From: Streptomyces altiplanensis
GTDB lineage: Bacteria > Actinomycetota > Actinomycetes > Streptomycetales > Streptomycetaceae
Direction of reading: 5' to 3'
Assembly (NCBI GenBank): GCA_003719395.1
Contig: RHMC01000018.1
Span: 1-64,000, forward strand
Length of the DNA stretch: 64,000 bases
The notes under the pieces: generated by a model
Seen by the model: only the letters and a program-made list of their open reading frames with translations
Told to the model about the DNA's origin: nothing
The model's database searches: none
Shown here: piece after piece, positions 9,619 through 17,674 of the stretch
Position numbering within the stretch: position 1 is the stretch's first letter
Layout: each line of letters opens with the position of its first letter
Translations under genes and position numbers: made by a program

Positions 9619-10053
9619 ATGGCGGAGAGCTGGGGTTCGGCAGAGCCCGGGATCATACGGTTCCCCTCGGGCGTCCTGGTGCGCGGCCGGGGCCTGCGTC
9701 ACCCCCTCCCTCCAGGACCGGCTCCGTCCTTCGCGGTCCATCTGCTCGGGAAGCGGCCCCCGTCGACCGAGTGGGACGCCCGGTGGCTGCGCTGGCCCGA
9801 CTTCTGGCTTCCCGAGGACCCCCGGCAGGCCCGGAGCGTTTTCGAGGAGGCGCTGAGCCGGGCGGCGAGCGAACGCGTCGAGGTCGCCTGCGGTGGTGGG
9901 CGCGGACGGACAGGAACGGCTCTGGCCTGCATGGCCGTTCTTGACGGGGTCCCGGCGGACCGGGCCGTACAGTTCGTCCGCCGGCACTACCACCGTCGCG
10001 CTGTGGAGACCCCCTGGCAGCGACGCTTCGTAGCGCGCTTCGAAGACGCGTAG
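9619..10053 (+). CDS. protein-tyrosine phosphatase-like protein
   Basis: 144-aa cytoplasmic protein with a C-x5-R phosphatase loop, CGGGRGRTG, Cys about 91 and Arg about 97. The general-acid loop may be WPDFWLPED. Size and motif fit small dual-specificity phosphatases. The start at 9619 is chosen over an out-of-frame ATG at 9611; no clear ribosome site is visible. Likely monocistronic, convergent with the PPOX gene. Substrate unknown. Confidence 0.75.
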   Translation: MAESWGSAEPGIIRFPSGVLVRGRGLRHPLPPGPAPSFAVHLLGKRPPSTEWDARWLRWPDFWLPEDPRQARSVFEEALSRAASERVEVACGGGRGRTGTALACMAVLDGVPADRAVQFVRRHYHRRAVETPWQRRFVARFEDA

Positions 10054-10152
10054 CGCTCTCGCGTCCCACCGGTTCGTCCGGCGAGCCTGCCCGTCGAACG
10101 AACCGGGTGCCGGCGCGGACCTGGTCATACGAGGAGTCCCTTCGGCGCACTC

Positions 10153-10584
10153 TCAGCGCAGATCGGCGCCGTACACGTGGTCGACCGCCATCACCATGAG
10201 CACCCTGCGGTCGGACACCATCACCGACCGGTACTCGTCCCAGTCCGGGTGCTCCCCGGCGGCGATGCGGTAGTAGTCCACCAGTGCTTCGACCTCGGTG
10301 CCGTGGGGGTCCGTTCCCGGCCCGACCAGTGTCACCGTGCCCTCGGCGGTGGCCCAGGCCGTTCCGTCGGGGCTGGTGACCTCCAGCGCGGCTCGTGGAT
10401 CCCGGCGCAGGTTCGCCGTCTTGGCCGACCTTTCGGTCATCGAGACATAGAGGACACCGGCCTCCTGGTCGTAGGAGGGCATGACGGGCGAGAGCTGGGG
10501 CCGGCCGTCCTTCTTGATGGTCGCGAGGACACCGAGCCTGCTTTCCGCGAGCAGCGTGCGCGGGTTGAACGCAATGGCAGTCAT
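10153..10584 (-). CDS. PPOX-class F420-dependent oxidoreductase
   Basis: 143-aa split-barrel flavin/F420-binding protein of the pyridoxamine-phosphate-oxidase superfamily (LLAESRLGVLATIKKDGRPQ, SPVMPSYDQEAG, SMTERSAKTANLRRDPRAAL, VEALVDYYRIAAGEHPDW). Actinobacterial relatives use F420 to reduce small substrates. The ATG at 10584 starts MTAIAFNPRTLL; a TTG four codons upstream is possible, neither having a strong ribosome site. Cytoplasmic and alone on its strand. Confidence 0.85.
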   Translation of the reverse strand: MTAIAFNPRTLLAESRLGVLATIKKDGRPQLSPVMPSYDQEAGVLYVSMTERSAKTANLRRDPRAALEVTSPDGTAWATAEGTVTLVGPGTDPHGTEVEALVDYYRIAAGEHPDWDEYRSVMVSDRRVLMVMAVDHVYGADLR

Positions 10585-11151
10585 GTCCGGGGACAAGTCG
10601 TCACCGGATGCCGGTTATTCCCCGGCGATGCGTGCCCGTCGCCGGTCACGGCCGCGCCCCTCGGGAAACCGTCCGGAACGCCCCGCCGGGGCTCCTGAGA
10701 GCCGGCGCGGGCAGGCCGAGGGCCGGCCGCGACGGCGTCACCGCCCGGGTCGGCGAGTCCCCCGCCCCGGGTGACAAGTCGTCCGCCTTCGCCGGCGTGC
10801 GATTCCACACAGTGACGGGACACCTGTCGCGCAGGAACCCTCCGGCCCGCTGGTGACGCCGTCCGAATTCGACGTGGAATGTTCATAATATTTTGAACCG
10901 TGACTGGTTTTGACCTGCCGTAACGCAGGCCAGAGCAGGTTGCGAAATTGCATGAATAACAGGTTCCGGTTGTTCTGCAATTTCATTTCCCGGGCCGGTG
11001 AAGCATTTGCTACGGGAAGAGAATTGATGGCGACCCGGCAGCGCAGGCGCTACCGTTCATTCACACGGCATACGCGACGCCGAAGAACCTCGGAATAAAT
11101 TGTGAAGTCACCGAAGCCTCCGGGGAGAAGGCCACCAAGGAAAGGAAACCC
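10585..11151. other. long intergenic region, comparatively AT-rich
   Basis: No convincing protein gene. From about 10865 to 11110 the base composition drops well below the local GC (for example TTCATAATATTTTGAACC at 10879-10896), which fits a promoter or leader for the small ORF at 11152. A 23-codon Arg-rich ORF at 11028-11099 lacks a ribosome site. Confidence 0.4.
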
Positions 11152-11247
11152 ATGCGTGACCGATTTTCCGCTGCGGGGTCTTTCGTGTCCGCGGCAGGAC
11201 ACGGCAACCACACACCACAGTCACCCGCAGTGAAACTCAGGCCCTGA
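11152..11247 (+). CDS. putative 31-aa peptide
   Basis: Short ORF starting MRDRFSAAGSFVSAAGHGNH and ending with a TGA at 11245-11247. It has a strong, well-placed ribosome site (AAGGAAAGGAAACCC before the ATG) and lies at the end of the AT-rich stretch, 146 bp before the sigma-like gene. No Cys, no recognisable family; Ser and His are abundant. It could be a leader peptide or a small secreted or regulatory peptide. Confidence 0.35.
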   Translation: MRDRFSAAGSFVSAAGHGNHTPQSPAVKLRP

Positions 11248-11393
11248 TTTCCCGGCTGTCACGCCGGAGACCAGCACCTTCCCCTCCCGTGCCAAAGACC
11301 ACGGGTCCGGGCCGGGAGACACCGCCCGGCATCGCCCGTCTCCCCCGACCCGCGACCTGCTTGCGCCGACACCCCGGAAAGGAGATCACCCAC

Positions 11394-11885
11394 ATGGCCG
11401 GGGCACCTCACCAGCCCGGGTCCGGTCGCAGCAGCGTACGGGCCCACCACCCCTCCGGGCCGCCGGAGCCACTGGCAGTCTGTCTGCCGCTGGACTACAC
11501 CGCGTTCTGCCTGCTGCACCGGGATGCGTACCTGCGCTATGCCCAGGCCCGGCTCACCGATGCCGAGGCGGGCCGGGCGGTGGTGGAGACCGCCCTGGGG
11601 CAGTTGGCCCTGATCTGGCCCACGGCGCTGAGCAGTTCCTGCCCGGCCGCCGTGGCCTGGCGGCTGCTCGGCCACCTGATCACGTCGTCGGTGGAGCACA
11701 CCGCGCCGGCTTCGGCGGGCCGTGAGGACGTTCACGGGCGGTTACCGGCCGTCCAGGCCGATGCGGTGGTCCTGTGCCACCACCTCTCCCTGACACCGAG
11801 GCAGGCCGCCGCTCTCATGGGAGTGCAGGAGCCGACGGTCAGCAGCTGGCTCAGCGCGGCCCGGCGCAGCCTGCCGACGGCCTGA
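11394..11885 (+). CDS. small sigma-factor-like HTH protein
   Basis: 163 aa, ATG at 11394 behind GGAAAGGAGAT. The N-terminal half resembles the helical YARDAYLRYA-type region found in sigma-70-like proteins (DYTAFCLLHRDAYLRYAQAR). The C-terminal third is a region-4-like helix-turn-helix (HHLSLTPRQAAALMGVQEPT, VSSWLSAARRSL). It is too short for a full sigma factor with separate regions 2 and 4, so it may be an accessory regulator. Cytoplasmic; it precedes the DUF574 methyltransferase by about 220 bp. Confidence 0.65.
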   Translation: MAGAPHQPGSGRSSVRAHHPSGPPEPLAVCLPLDYTAFCLLHRDAYLRYAQARLTDAEAGRAVVETALGQLALIWPTALSSSCPAAVAWRLLGHLITSSVEHTAPASAGREDVHGRLPAVQADAVVLCHHLSLTPRQAAALMGVQEPTVSSWLSAARRSLPTA

Positions 11886-12104
11886 GTCCCCGCACCGGCC
11901 CGCGGGATCCGCGCGAGGCCCCGGTACACACCCGCCCGGCCACCGACGCGCCCGCCGACGTGCCTGTCATATGCCGAACGACCAGTCCGCTTCCGCGAGC
12001 CTCCGCTTCCCTCCATCGAGGTCTGGTTCCGCCGCCTCCGCCTTGCTTACCATGTGGGCTTCACCGAAGCGACGCGCTGTCACAACAGTGCGGTGAGGGG
12101 CCGG

Positions 12105-12920
12105 ATGAACCACGGGGATCGACCGCTGTCCGCATCAATCGACGTGACCGTACCGAGCGTGGCCCGCATGTACGACTTTCTCCTCGGCGGCAAGGACAGT
12201 TACCCCGCCGATCAGAAGGCCTGCGCGCAGCTGCTGGAGCAGGTGCCCAGCACGAAGGCCTTGGCCGTGAACAACCGGCGCTTTCTGCAGCGTGTGGTGA
12301 GGACCCTGGCGGCGGAGTACGGCGTGCGCCAGTTCATCGACCACGGGTCCGGCCTGCCGACCCGTGACAATGTTCACCAGGTCGCCCAGCGCGTCGACCC
12401 GTCCTCCCGGGTGGTCTACATAGACAACGACCCGATCGTGCTGGCACACGGCCGCGCCCTCCTGGAGGAGAACACCTCCACCGCCGTCATCCACGCCGAC
12501 ATGCGGGACACCGACGGCATCTTCGGCCACCCCGACACCCGGCGGCTCATCGACCTGAGCCGGCCGGTGGCCGCACTGTTCGTGTCGGTGCTGCACTGCA
12601 TTCCCGACGACGACGATCCGGCCGGTCTCGTCCGCCGCGTGGCATCGCGCCTGGCCCCGGGCAGCTTCTTGGTGGTGTGCCAACTCGTCAGCCCTGACGC
12701 CGCGGTGCGTGAATTCGTCACCGACTTCATGCGGGAGAGCACACAGGGAAGGTGGGGACGCGTCCGCGAGGAGAGCGACGTACACGCGTTCCTCGAGGGT
12801 ATGGACATCGTCCACCCCGGGCTCGTGGAAGTCTCCACGTGGCGGCCCGACTCCGACGTGGCTCCGCGCCAGGAGACCGATGAGTGGACCGAGTTCGGCG
12901 GTGTCGCCCGGATCCGGTGA
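12105..12920 (+). CDS. DUF574 SAM-dependent methyltransferase
   Basis: 271 aa, family Methyltransf_19/DUF574, expanded in Streptomyces. The ATG at 12105 follows GAGGGG; an upstream in-frame start at 12054 is less likely. The hallmarks are visible: PSVARMYDFLLGGKDSYPAD, NRRFLQRVVRTL, the SAM-binding QFIDHGSGLPTRDNVHQVA, VYIDNDPIVLAHGRALL and HADMRD. Substrates of the family are mostly unknown. Convergent with the XRE regulator gene, 27 bp apart. Confidence 0.88.
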   Translation: MNHGDRPLSASIDVTVPSVARMYDFLLGGKDSYPADQKACAQLLEQVPSTKALAVNNRRFLQRVVRTLAAEYGVRQFIDHGSGLPTRDNVHQVAQRVDPSSRVVYIDNDPIVLAHGRALLEENTSTAVIHADMRDTDGIFGHPDTRRLIDLSRPVAALFVSVLHCIPDDDDPAGLVRRVASRLAPGSFLVVCQLVSPDAAVREFVTDFMRESTQGRWGRVREESDVHAFLEGMDIVHPGLVEVSTWRPDSDVAPRQETDEWTEFGGVARIR

Positions 12921-12947
12921 TCCGTACGCGCACTCCGGACTCCCGCG

Positions 12948-13874
12948 TCAGGCGGAGAGGTCCTGGATGGTCTTCTTCAACAGCTCCCGAGTGGCTCTGG
13001 GCGTGAGGGCTGCCGCGGAGAGGCGGTCCAGCAGGGCGCGGTATTCCACGGTCGCCTCGGGGCGCTCCAGGAATTCCGCGCCGTTGAGCTGTTCCAGGTA
13101 CACGACGTCGGGCACGTCCTGTTCGGGGAAACGGAGATGGGTGAACGGGGTGTTGGACGACAACGCCTCGGGAGCGTTCCGGGGGACCACCTGCAGCGTG
13201 ATGGCGGAGTTCTCGTCCGACAGCCTGGAAACGTCCAGCAGATGCTGCAGCTGCTCCCGCATCACGTCGGGCCTGCCCAGTGTCCGGTGGAGTGCGGATT
13301 CGTCGATCAACGCCCACAGGGAAGGCGGATTCGGCCGCGCCAGCATCTCCTGGCGGCGCATCCGGAGCTGCGTACGCTGCTCCACCTCGGCCCGGCCGGC
13401 CATCGGAAGACCGAGGCTGATCACAGTACGGGCGAAGCTCTCGGTCTGCAGCAGCCCGGGGATGAGCTGCACCTCGTAGGTACGGATCGTCTCCGCGGAC
13501 TCCTGCAGACCGATGAACTCCTCGAGCCACTCGGGCAGCATGGTGTGGCTGTAGCGCTGCCACCACACGGATCCCTCCGCCCGGTGCAGCAGTTCCCGCA
13601 TCAGAGATGCCTCGTCCGGCCCGGCGCCGTAGAGGCCGAGCAGAAGAGCCACGTCCTTCTCCTCGGCCGGCTTCTTGCCCCTGCCCTGCTCGATTCGGCA
13701 GATCTTCGAGTTGCTGAACCCGGCGCGCTTGGCGGCCTGCCCCTGCGAGAGGCCCGCCTCCTCGCGCAGGGCTGCCAGGTGACGGCCCACCAGCCTCTTC
13801 AGCAGGACGGGCGCCTGGCCGGGGCGTTGCAGGTAACGCTCGAGGGACACGACTCGGTTCGGCAGGGCGGACAT
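12948..13874 (-). CDS. XRE-family regulator with DUF5753 domain
   Basis: 308 aa. The N-terminal Cro/CI-type helix-turn-helix (LREEAGLSQGQAAKRAGFSN, SKICRIEQGRG) is at about residues 30-75. The rest is the Streptomyces DUF5753 ligand/partner domain (YEVQLIPGLLQTESFARTVI). It lies 73 bp downstream of a DUF397 gene on the same strand. This two-gene arrangement is typical of WhiJ/AbaA-like systems in which the DUF397 protein modulates the HTH repressor of development or antibiotic genes. Confidence 0.88.
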   Translation of the reverse strand: MSALPNRVVSLERYLQRPGQAPVLLKRLVGRHLAALREEAGLSQGQAAKRAGFSNSKICRIEQGRGKKPAEEKDVALLLGLYGAGPDEASLMRELLHRAEGSVWWQRYSHTMLPEWLEEFIGLQESAETIRTYEVQLIPGLLQTESFARTVISLGLPMAGRAEVEQRTQLRMRRQEMLARPNPPSLWALIDESALHRTLGRPDVMREQLQHLLDVSRLSDENSAITLQVVPRNAPEALSSNTPFTHLRFPEQDVPDVVYLEQLNGAEFLERPEATVEYRALLDRLSAAALTPRATRELLKKTIQDLSA

Positions 13875-13947
13875 AGCGGCTCCAGCTCAACGACAGGGGT
13901 CGAAGACGAGTGTTGCAGCCAGAAGCCCGGTCCACGCCCGATATCCG

Positions 13948-14205
13948 CTATGTCGCGCGCCCCTCCAGGGCGAAGTGATCGAATTCCCCTTCCTTGACGC
14001 CGGCGAGAAACGCGTCGATCTCGGCACGCGTGTACACCAGCGCCGGCCCCTGCGGATCGCGGGAGTTGCGGACTGCGACCTCACCGCACGAAAGGGCCGC
14101 CACCTCGACGCAGTTGCCCACCGCGTTGCTGTGCCGGCTTTTCACCCAGGTGACGTTCACCAGAGAACCGGCCGGAACTCCATTACTGATACTGACCCGT
14201 CGCAT
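13948..14205 (-). CDS. DUF397 protein, partner of the XRE regulator
   Basis: 85 aa; ATG at 14205 behind GAGAGG. It carries the DUF397 signature (WVKSRHSNAVGNCVEVA, then VAVRNSRDPQGPALVYTRAE, IDAFLAGVKEGEFD). Members are small cytoplasmic partners of XRE/DUF5753 regulators. First gene of a two-gene unit with the regulator; a perfect 18-bp palindrome 103 bp upstream is a likely operator. Confidence 0.9.
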   Translation of the reverse strand: MRRVSISNGVPAGSLVNVTWVKSRHSNAVGNCVEVAALSCGEVAVRNSRDPQGPALVYTRAEIDAFLAGVKEGEFDHFALEGRAT

Positions 14206-14307
14206 AACACCTCTCTCGTCGAACCGTTCGAACAACTCCGCAACACGACTGCGGCGACCGCTCCGGACACAGGAACGGACGCGCCCACGAAGGGGATCGT
14301 GGAATTT

Positions 14308-14325
14308 CGCGTGCAATTGCACGCG
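14308..14325. promoter_or_regulatory. 18-bp perfect palindrome upstream of DUF397/XRE
   Basis: CGCGTGCAATTGCACGCG, an uninterrupted palindrome in a 350-bp non-coding stretch (14206-14554), 103 bp upstream of the DUF397 start. Best explained as an operator, most simply for the adjacent XRE regulator. Nothing else in that stretch looks coding. Confidence 0.5.
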
Positions 14326-14554
14326 CCGTGCGGACGGTGGGGATACTAACTTCACGCCCCGACCACTCGCGGGCCGCGTGACCGGCAATTCCCCGAGGGA
14401 GAAAACGTGCCGTCGCATGCGAAAACCGCACAAAACCAACCCGGAAACGTCGCCGATCTTCCCAAGCACACACGCGGCAGTTCACTCGAAAGAGGAACGC
14501 GGGCGTGACTTCCCCCTCCCGGCCGGGCCCAGGGGCTGCCGGGCGGTTCCGTGC

Positions 14555-15024
14555 CTACCCCAACTCCAGCTCTCCCACCCTCTGGTCTCCGCTCATCTCC
14601 CCTGTCGGCCGGATCCCGAGCCCGAGGTAGAAGCGCTCGGGGCCGTCCTCACCCGGGTGCCAGGTGGTGGTGAGGCGGGTGCGCCGCGGCGGCGGATTTC
14701 GGCGGCCACGGACTCGACCGCGAAGCGGCCGTAGCCGCGGCCCTGCTCGCCGGCCGCGATGTTGAGGCGCCAGAGGCCCGAACGGATGTCGGTGCCCTTG
14801 CCGTCGCCGGCGAAGTCGATGCCGAGGAAGGCCATGAGGAAGCCGACGGGCCGGTCACCGTCGAGGATCAGACGGGGCCAGGCTGTGCCGGGGTACACGT
14901 ACGCCTCGGCGAGGGACTTCACGACCGGAGCGACCAAGTGCTCCTGGTCGGGGCGGACCTTCAAGCCGATCGCGGCATCGAAATTGTCAGCAGTGATCTT
15001 CTCCAGGCGGAGTGCAGTCGCCAT
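14555..15024 (-). CDS. GNAT acetyltransferase (frame broken near C-terminus)
   Basis: About 156 aa; ATG at 15024 (MATALRLEKITADNFDAAIG). GNAT features: AWPRLILDGDRPVGFLMAFL, then the acetyl-CoA motif NIAAGEQGRGYGRFAVESV. Near 14690 the frame changes and a normal GNAT ending follows in the other frame (TWHPGEDGPERFYLGLGIRP, TGEM) to a TAG at 14555-14557. It resembles the BltD/SpeG-like branch, whose members acetylate polyamines or small amines; substrate unproven. Confidence 0.75.
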
Positions 15025-15050
15025 GCGGGCACCATAATCCTGGTGATCAA

Positions 15051-15418
15051 ATGATTTTTCGCGCCGCACACTTCCCCGATGACAGCGACACCTGCCCCCT
15101 CTCCTCCCGGTTCCGCGATCGGCGGTACACGGCGTACGGCTTCACGGACACGGTCCTCGTCCGCTGCCCGGGCTGCGACGGCATCGCCCTCGTCGTGCCC
15201 GCGCCGGGCGGCTCCGAGGCCGTGCCCCCGGGGCGACGCCACGGACCGTCACCGGGTGGGCCCGTGAAAGCGCCATTCTGCGCAAGGCGGGAGCCGGGGC
15301 GGACGAGACCGTCGCGCAGCTCGACGCGGTGCGGGCCGAGACCGCCCGGGGGTGGCGCCCCGTGGCCGGGCACCGGCCCGAGCGGCGTGCAAGGGCCGGT
15401 GGCCGCGGCTTCCCTTGA
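15051..15418 (+). pseudogene. possible remnants of a zinc-ribbon protein and another gene
   Basis: An ATG at 15051 opens a reading that contains RFRDRRYTAYGFTDTVLVRC and PGCDG, which looks like the N-terminal zinc-ribbon part of a small Streptomyces protein but has lost the first CxxC and everything after about 50 residues. From about 15257 a second frame reads RESAILRKAGAGADETVAQL and ends at a TGA at 15416-15418, like the C-terminal tail of a different protein. The two pieces suggest a deletion join or decayed genes. Function cannot be assigned. Confidence 0.3.
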
Positions 15419-15513
15419 CCTCAAGTCCGGTTCAGGATCTAACTTTCCGTGTGCGCCCCGGGCCACGCCGGCCGACGGGCACCGCGTCGGCCCACCAGCC
15501 CCGGAGGCACCTC

Positions 15514-17400
15514 ATGGACATGGAAGTCACCGCGTGGACATCGCTGCACAGCGCGATGAACGCCCAACAGGACCGGAGGCCCTTCTCCCGGGCCACCCTG
15601 CGCCGCATCGCCTCCTTCGCCCGGCCGCACCGCCGGCAGCTGTACCGCTTCCTGCTGCTCAGTGTGGTCACCGCCCTGCTCGCGGTGGCCACACCCGTCC
15701 TCGCCGGCAACGTCATCGACGCGATCGTCCAGGGCCGGGAGACCGGCACGGTCACCCGGCTCGCGCTCCTCATCGCCGCCATCGCCGTCGCCGAGGCGGG
15801 TCTCGGTCTGCTGACGCGCCGGCTGTCGGCCACCCTGGGCGAGGGGCTGATCCTCGATCTCCGTACGGCGGTCTTCGACCACGTCCAGCGCATGCCGGTC
15901 GCCTTCTTCACCCGCACCCGGACCGGCGCACTCGTCAGCCGGCTCAACAACGACGTCATCGGCGCTCAGCGGGCCTTCAGCAACACTCTCTCCGGCGTCG
16001 TCTCCAACCTCGTCACCCTGCTGCTGACTCTCACCGTGATGCTCGGCATCTCCTGGCAGATCACCCTGCTCGCCCTCGTCCTGCTGCCGGTGTTCGTCGT
16101 CCCCGCCCGCCGGATGGGTTCCCGGATGGCGAAGCTGCAGCGCGAGGCCGCCCACCACAACGCCGCCATGGGCACCCAGATGACCGAACGCTTCTCCGCC
16201 CCCGGCGCGACCCTCGTCAAGCTCTTCGGACGCCCGGCCGACGAGTCCGCGGAATTCGCCGCACGCGCCCGCAGGGTGCGGGACATCGGCATCCGCACCG
16301 CCATGACCCAGTCCGCGTTCATCACCGCCCTCACCCTGGTGTCCGCCCTGGCACTCGCCCTGGTCTACGGACTCGGCGGCTACTACGCGCTGCGCGGCAG
16401 CCTCGACCCTGGAGCCGTCGTCGCCCTCGCCCTGCTCCTGACCCGCCTCTACGCCCCGCTGACCGCGCTGGCCGGCGCCCGGGTCGAGGTGATGAGCGCG
16501 CTGGTGAGCTTCGAGCGGGTCTTCGAGATCCTCGGCCTCGAGCCGCTGATCGCCGAGAAGCCGGACGCCCGCCGGGTGCCGGACGGGCCGGTTTCCGTGG
16601 AGTTCGACGGGGTCTCCTTCGCCTATCCCTCCGCCGACAAGGTCTCCCTCGCGTCCCTCGAAGAAGTCGCGACCCTCGACTCCCGTGACGCCGCCGAGGT
16701 TCTGCACGGTGTCTCCTTCCGCGCCGAGCCCGGCCGGATGGTCGCTCTGGTCGGCTCCTCCGGCGCGGGCAAGTCCACGATCGCGCAGCTCCTGCCGAGG
16801 CTGTACGACGCCGACTCCGGTTCCGTACGGCTGAACGGCGTCGACGTACGGGACCTGAGCGCCGCCTCGATCCGCGAGACCATCGGCATGGTCACCCAGG
16901 ACGGTCACCTCTTCCACGAGTCCGTACGCGCCAACCTGCTCCTCGCCCGGCCCGACGCCACCGAGGACGACATCTGGGACGCCCTGCGCCGCTCCCGCCT
17001 CGACGCTCTGGTGGCCTCGCTGCCCGACGGCCTCGACACCGTCGTGGGCGAACGCGGCTACCGGTTCTCCGGCGGCGAGCGGCAGCGGCTGACCATCGCC
17101 CGGCTGCTGCTGGCCCGCCAGCGCATCATCCTCGACGAGGCGACCGCCCACCTCGACTCCACCTCCGAGGCGGCCGTCCAGGAGGCTCTGGACGAGGCGC
17201 TCGAGGGCCGTACCGCCCTGGTGATCGCCCACAGGCTCTCGACCGTACGAGCCGCCGACCTGATCCTGGTCGTCGAGGAGGGCCGGATCGTCGAACGCGG
17301 GACCCACGCGGAACTGCTGGCCGCCGGAGGCCGGTACCAGGAGCTGTACCGCACCCAGTTCGACCGTCCGGGGGCGGAGGAGGCACACTCCGTCCGCTGA
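15514..17400 (+). CDS. ABC transporter, fused permease-ATPase
   Basis: 628 aa half-transporter of the exporter type. The ATG at 15514 follows GGAGG. An N-terminal six-helix membrane domain (about residues 45-340, including QRMPVAFFTRTRTGALVSRL) precedes one nucleotide-binding domain: Walker A GSSGAGKST (about 414), signature SGGERQR (about 518), Walker B IILDEATAHLD and H-loop IAHRLST. It must dimerise to work. Exported compound unknown; multidrug or lipid-type export is usual. It stands alone between gene remnants and the chitin-type operon terminator. Confidence 0.92.
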   Translation: MDMEVTAWTSLHSAMNAQQDRRPFSRATLRRIASFARPHRRQLYRFLLLSVVTALLAVATPVLAGNVIDAIVQGRETGTVTRLALLIAAIAVAEAGLGLLTRRLSATLGEGLILDLRTAVFDHVQRMPVAFFTRTRTGALVSRLNNDVIGAQRAFSNTLSGVVSNLVTLLLTLTVMLGISWQITLLALVLLPVFVVPARRMGSRMAKLQREAAHHNAAMGTQMTERFSAPGATLVKLFGRPADESAEFAARARRVRDIGIRTAMTQSAFITALTLVSALALALVYGLGGYYALRGSLDPGAVVALALLLTRLYAPLTALAGARVEVMSALVSFERVFEILGLEPLIAEKPDARRVPDGPVSVEFDGVSFAYPSADKVSLASLEEVATLDSRDAAEVLHGVSFRAEPGRMVALVGSSGAGKSTIAQLLPRLYDADSGSVRLNGVDVRDLSAASIRETIGMVTQDGHLFHESVRANLLLARPDATEDDIWDALRRSRLDALVASLPDGLDTVVGERGYRFSGGERQRLTIARLLLARQRIILDEATAHLDSTSEAAVQEALDEALEGRTALVIAHRLSTVRAADLILVVEEGRIVERGTHAELLAAGGRYQELYRTQFDRPGAEEAHSVR

Positions 17401-17617
17401 GGTGCCTCCCGTGACGGTGGGGCTGAGAGCCGCCGCCGCGGCCACCTCCAGCGGCGCGGCCGACGTGGCGGTGAACTCGGTGGCGGACAGAGAGCCACAC
17501 CCATACCGCAGTCGTGGCCGGGCCTCTGCGGCTGCGCCCGGGCGGATTCACCGGCGCAACGACCACAGTGCGCACCCCTGACCGCCTGCCCGGGGCGGGA
17601 GTCTGGCCGGGCCGGCC

Positions 17618-17650
17618 GGCGGGCGGACGCCCGGTCGGCGTCCGCCCGCC
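17618..17650 (-). terminator. terminator of the das-like operon
   Basis: Perfect 14-bp stem (GGCGGGCGGACGCC and its complement) with a 5-nt loop, 25 bp downstream of the GH16 stop. No T tract, as common in Streptomyces. Confidence 0.75.
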
Positions 17651-17674
17651 GTCCGTCCGCCCACCGGAGTACGG

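Noticed and set aside
11028..11099. 23-codon Arg-rich ORF (MATRQRRRYRSF)
   Set aside because: No ribosome site, composition typical of random GC-rich frames.
15439..17445. 668-codon open frame on the minus strand opposite the ABC transporter
   Set aside because: Antisense shadow caused by high third-position GC; repetitive Gly/Asp/Val-rich translation and no motif, while the plus strand has all ABC motifs.
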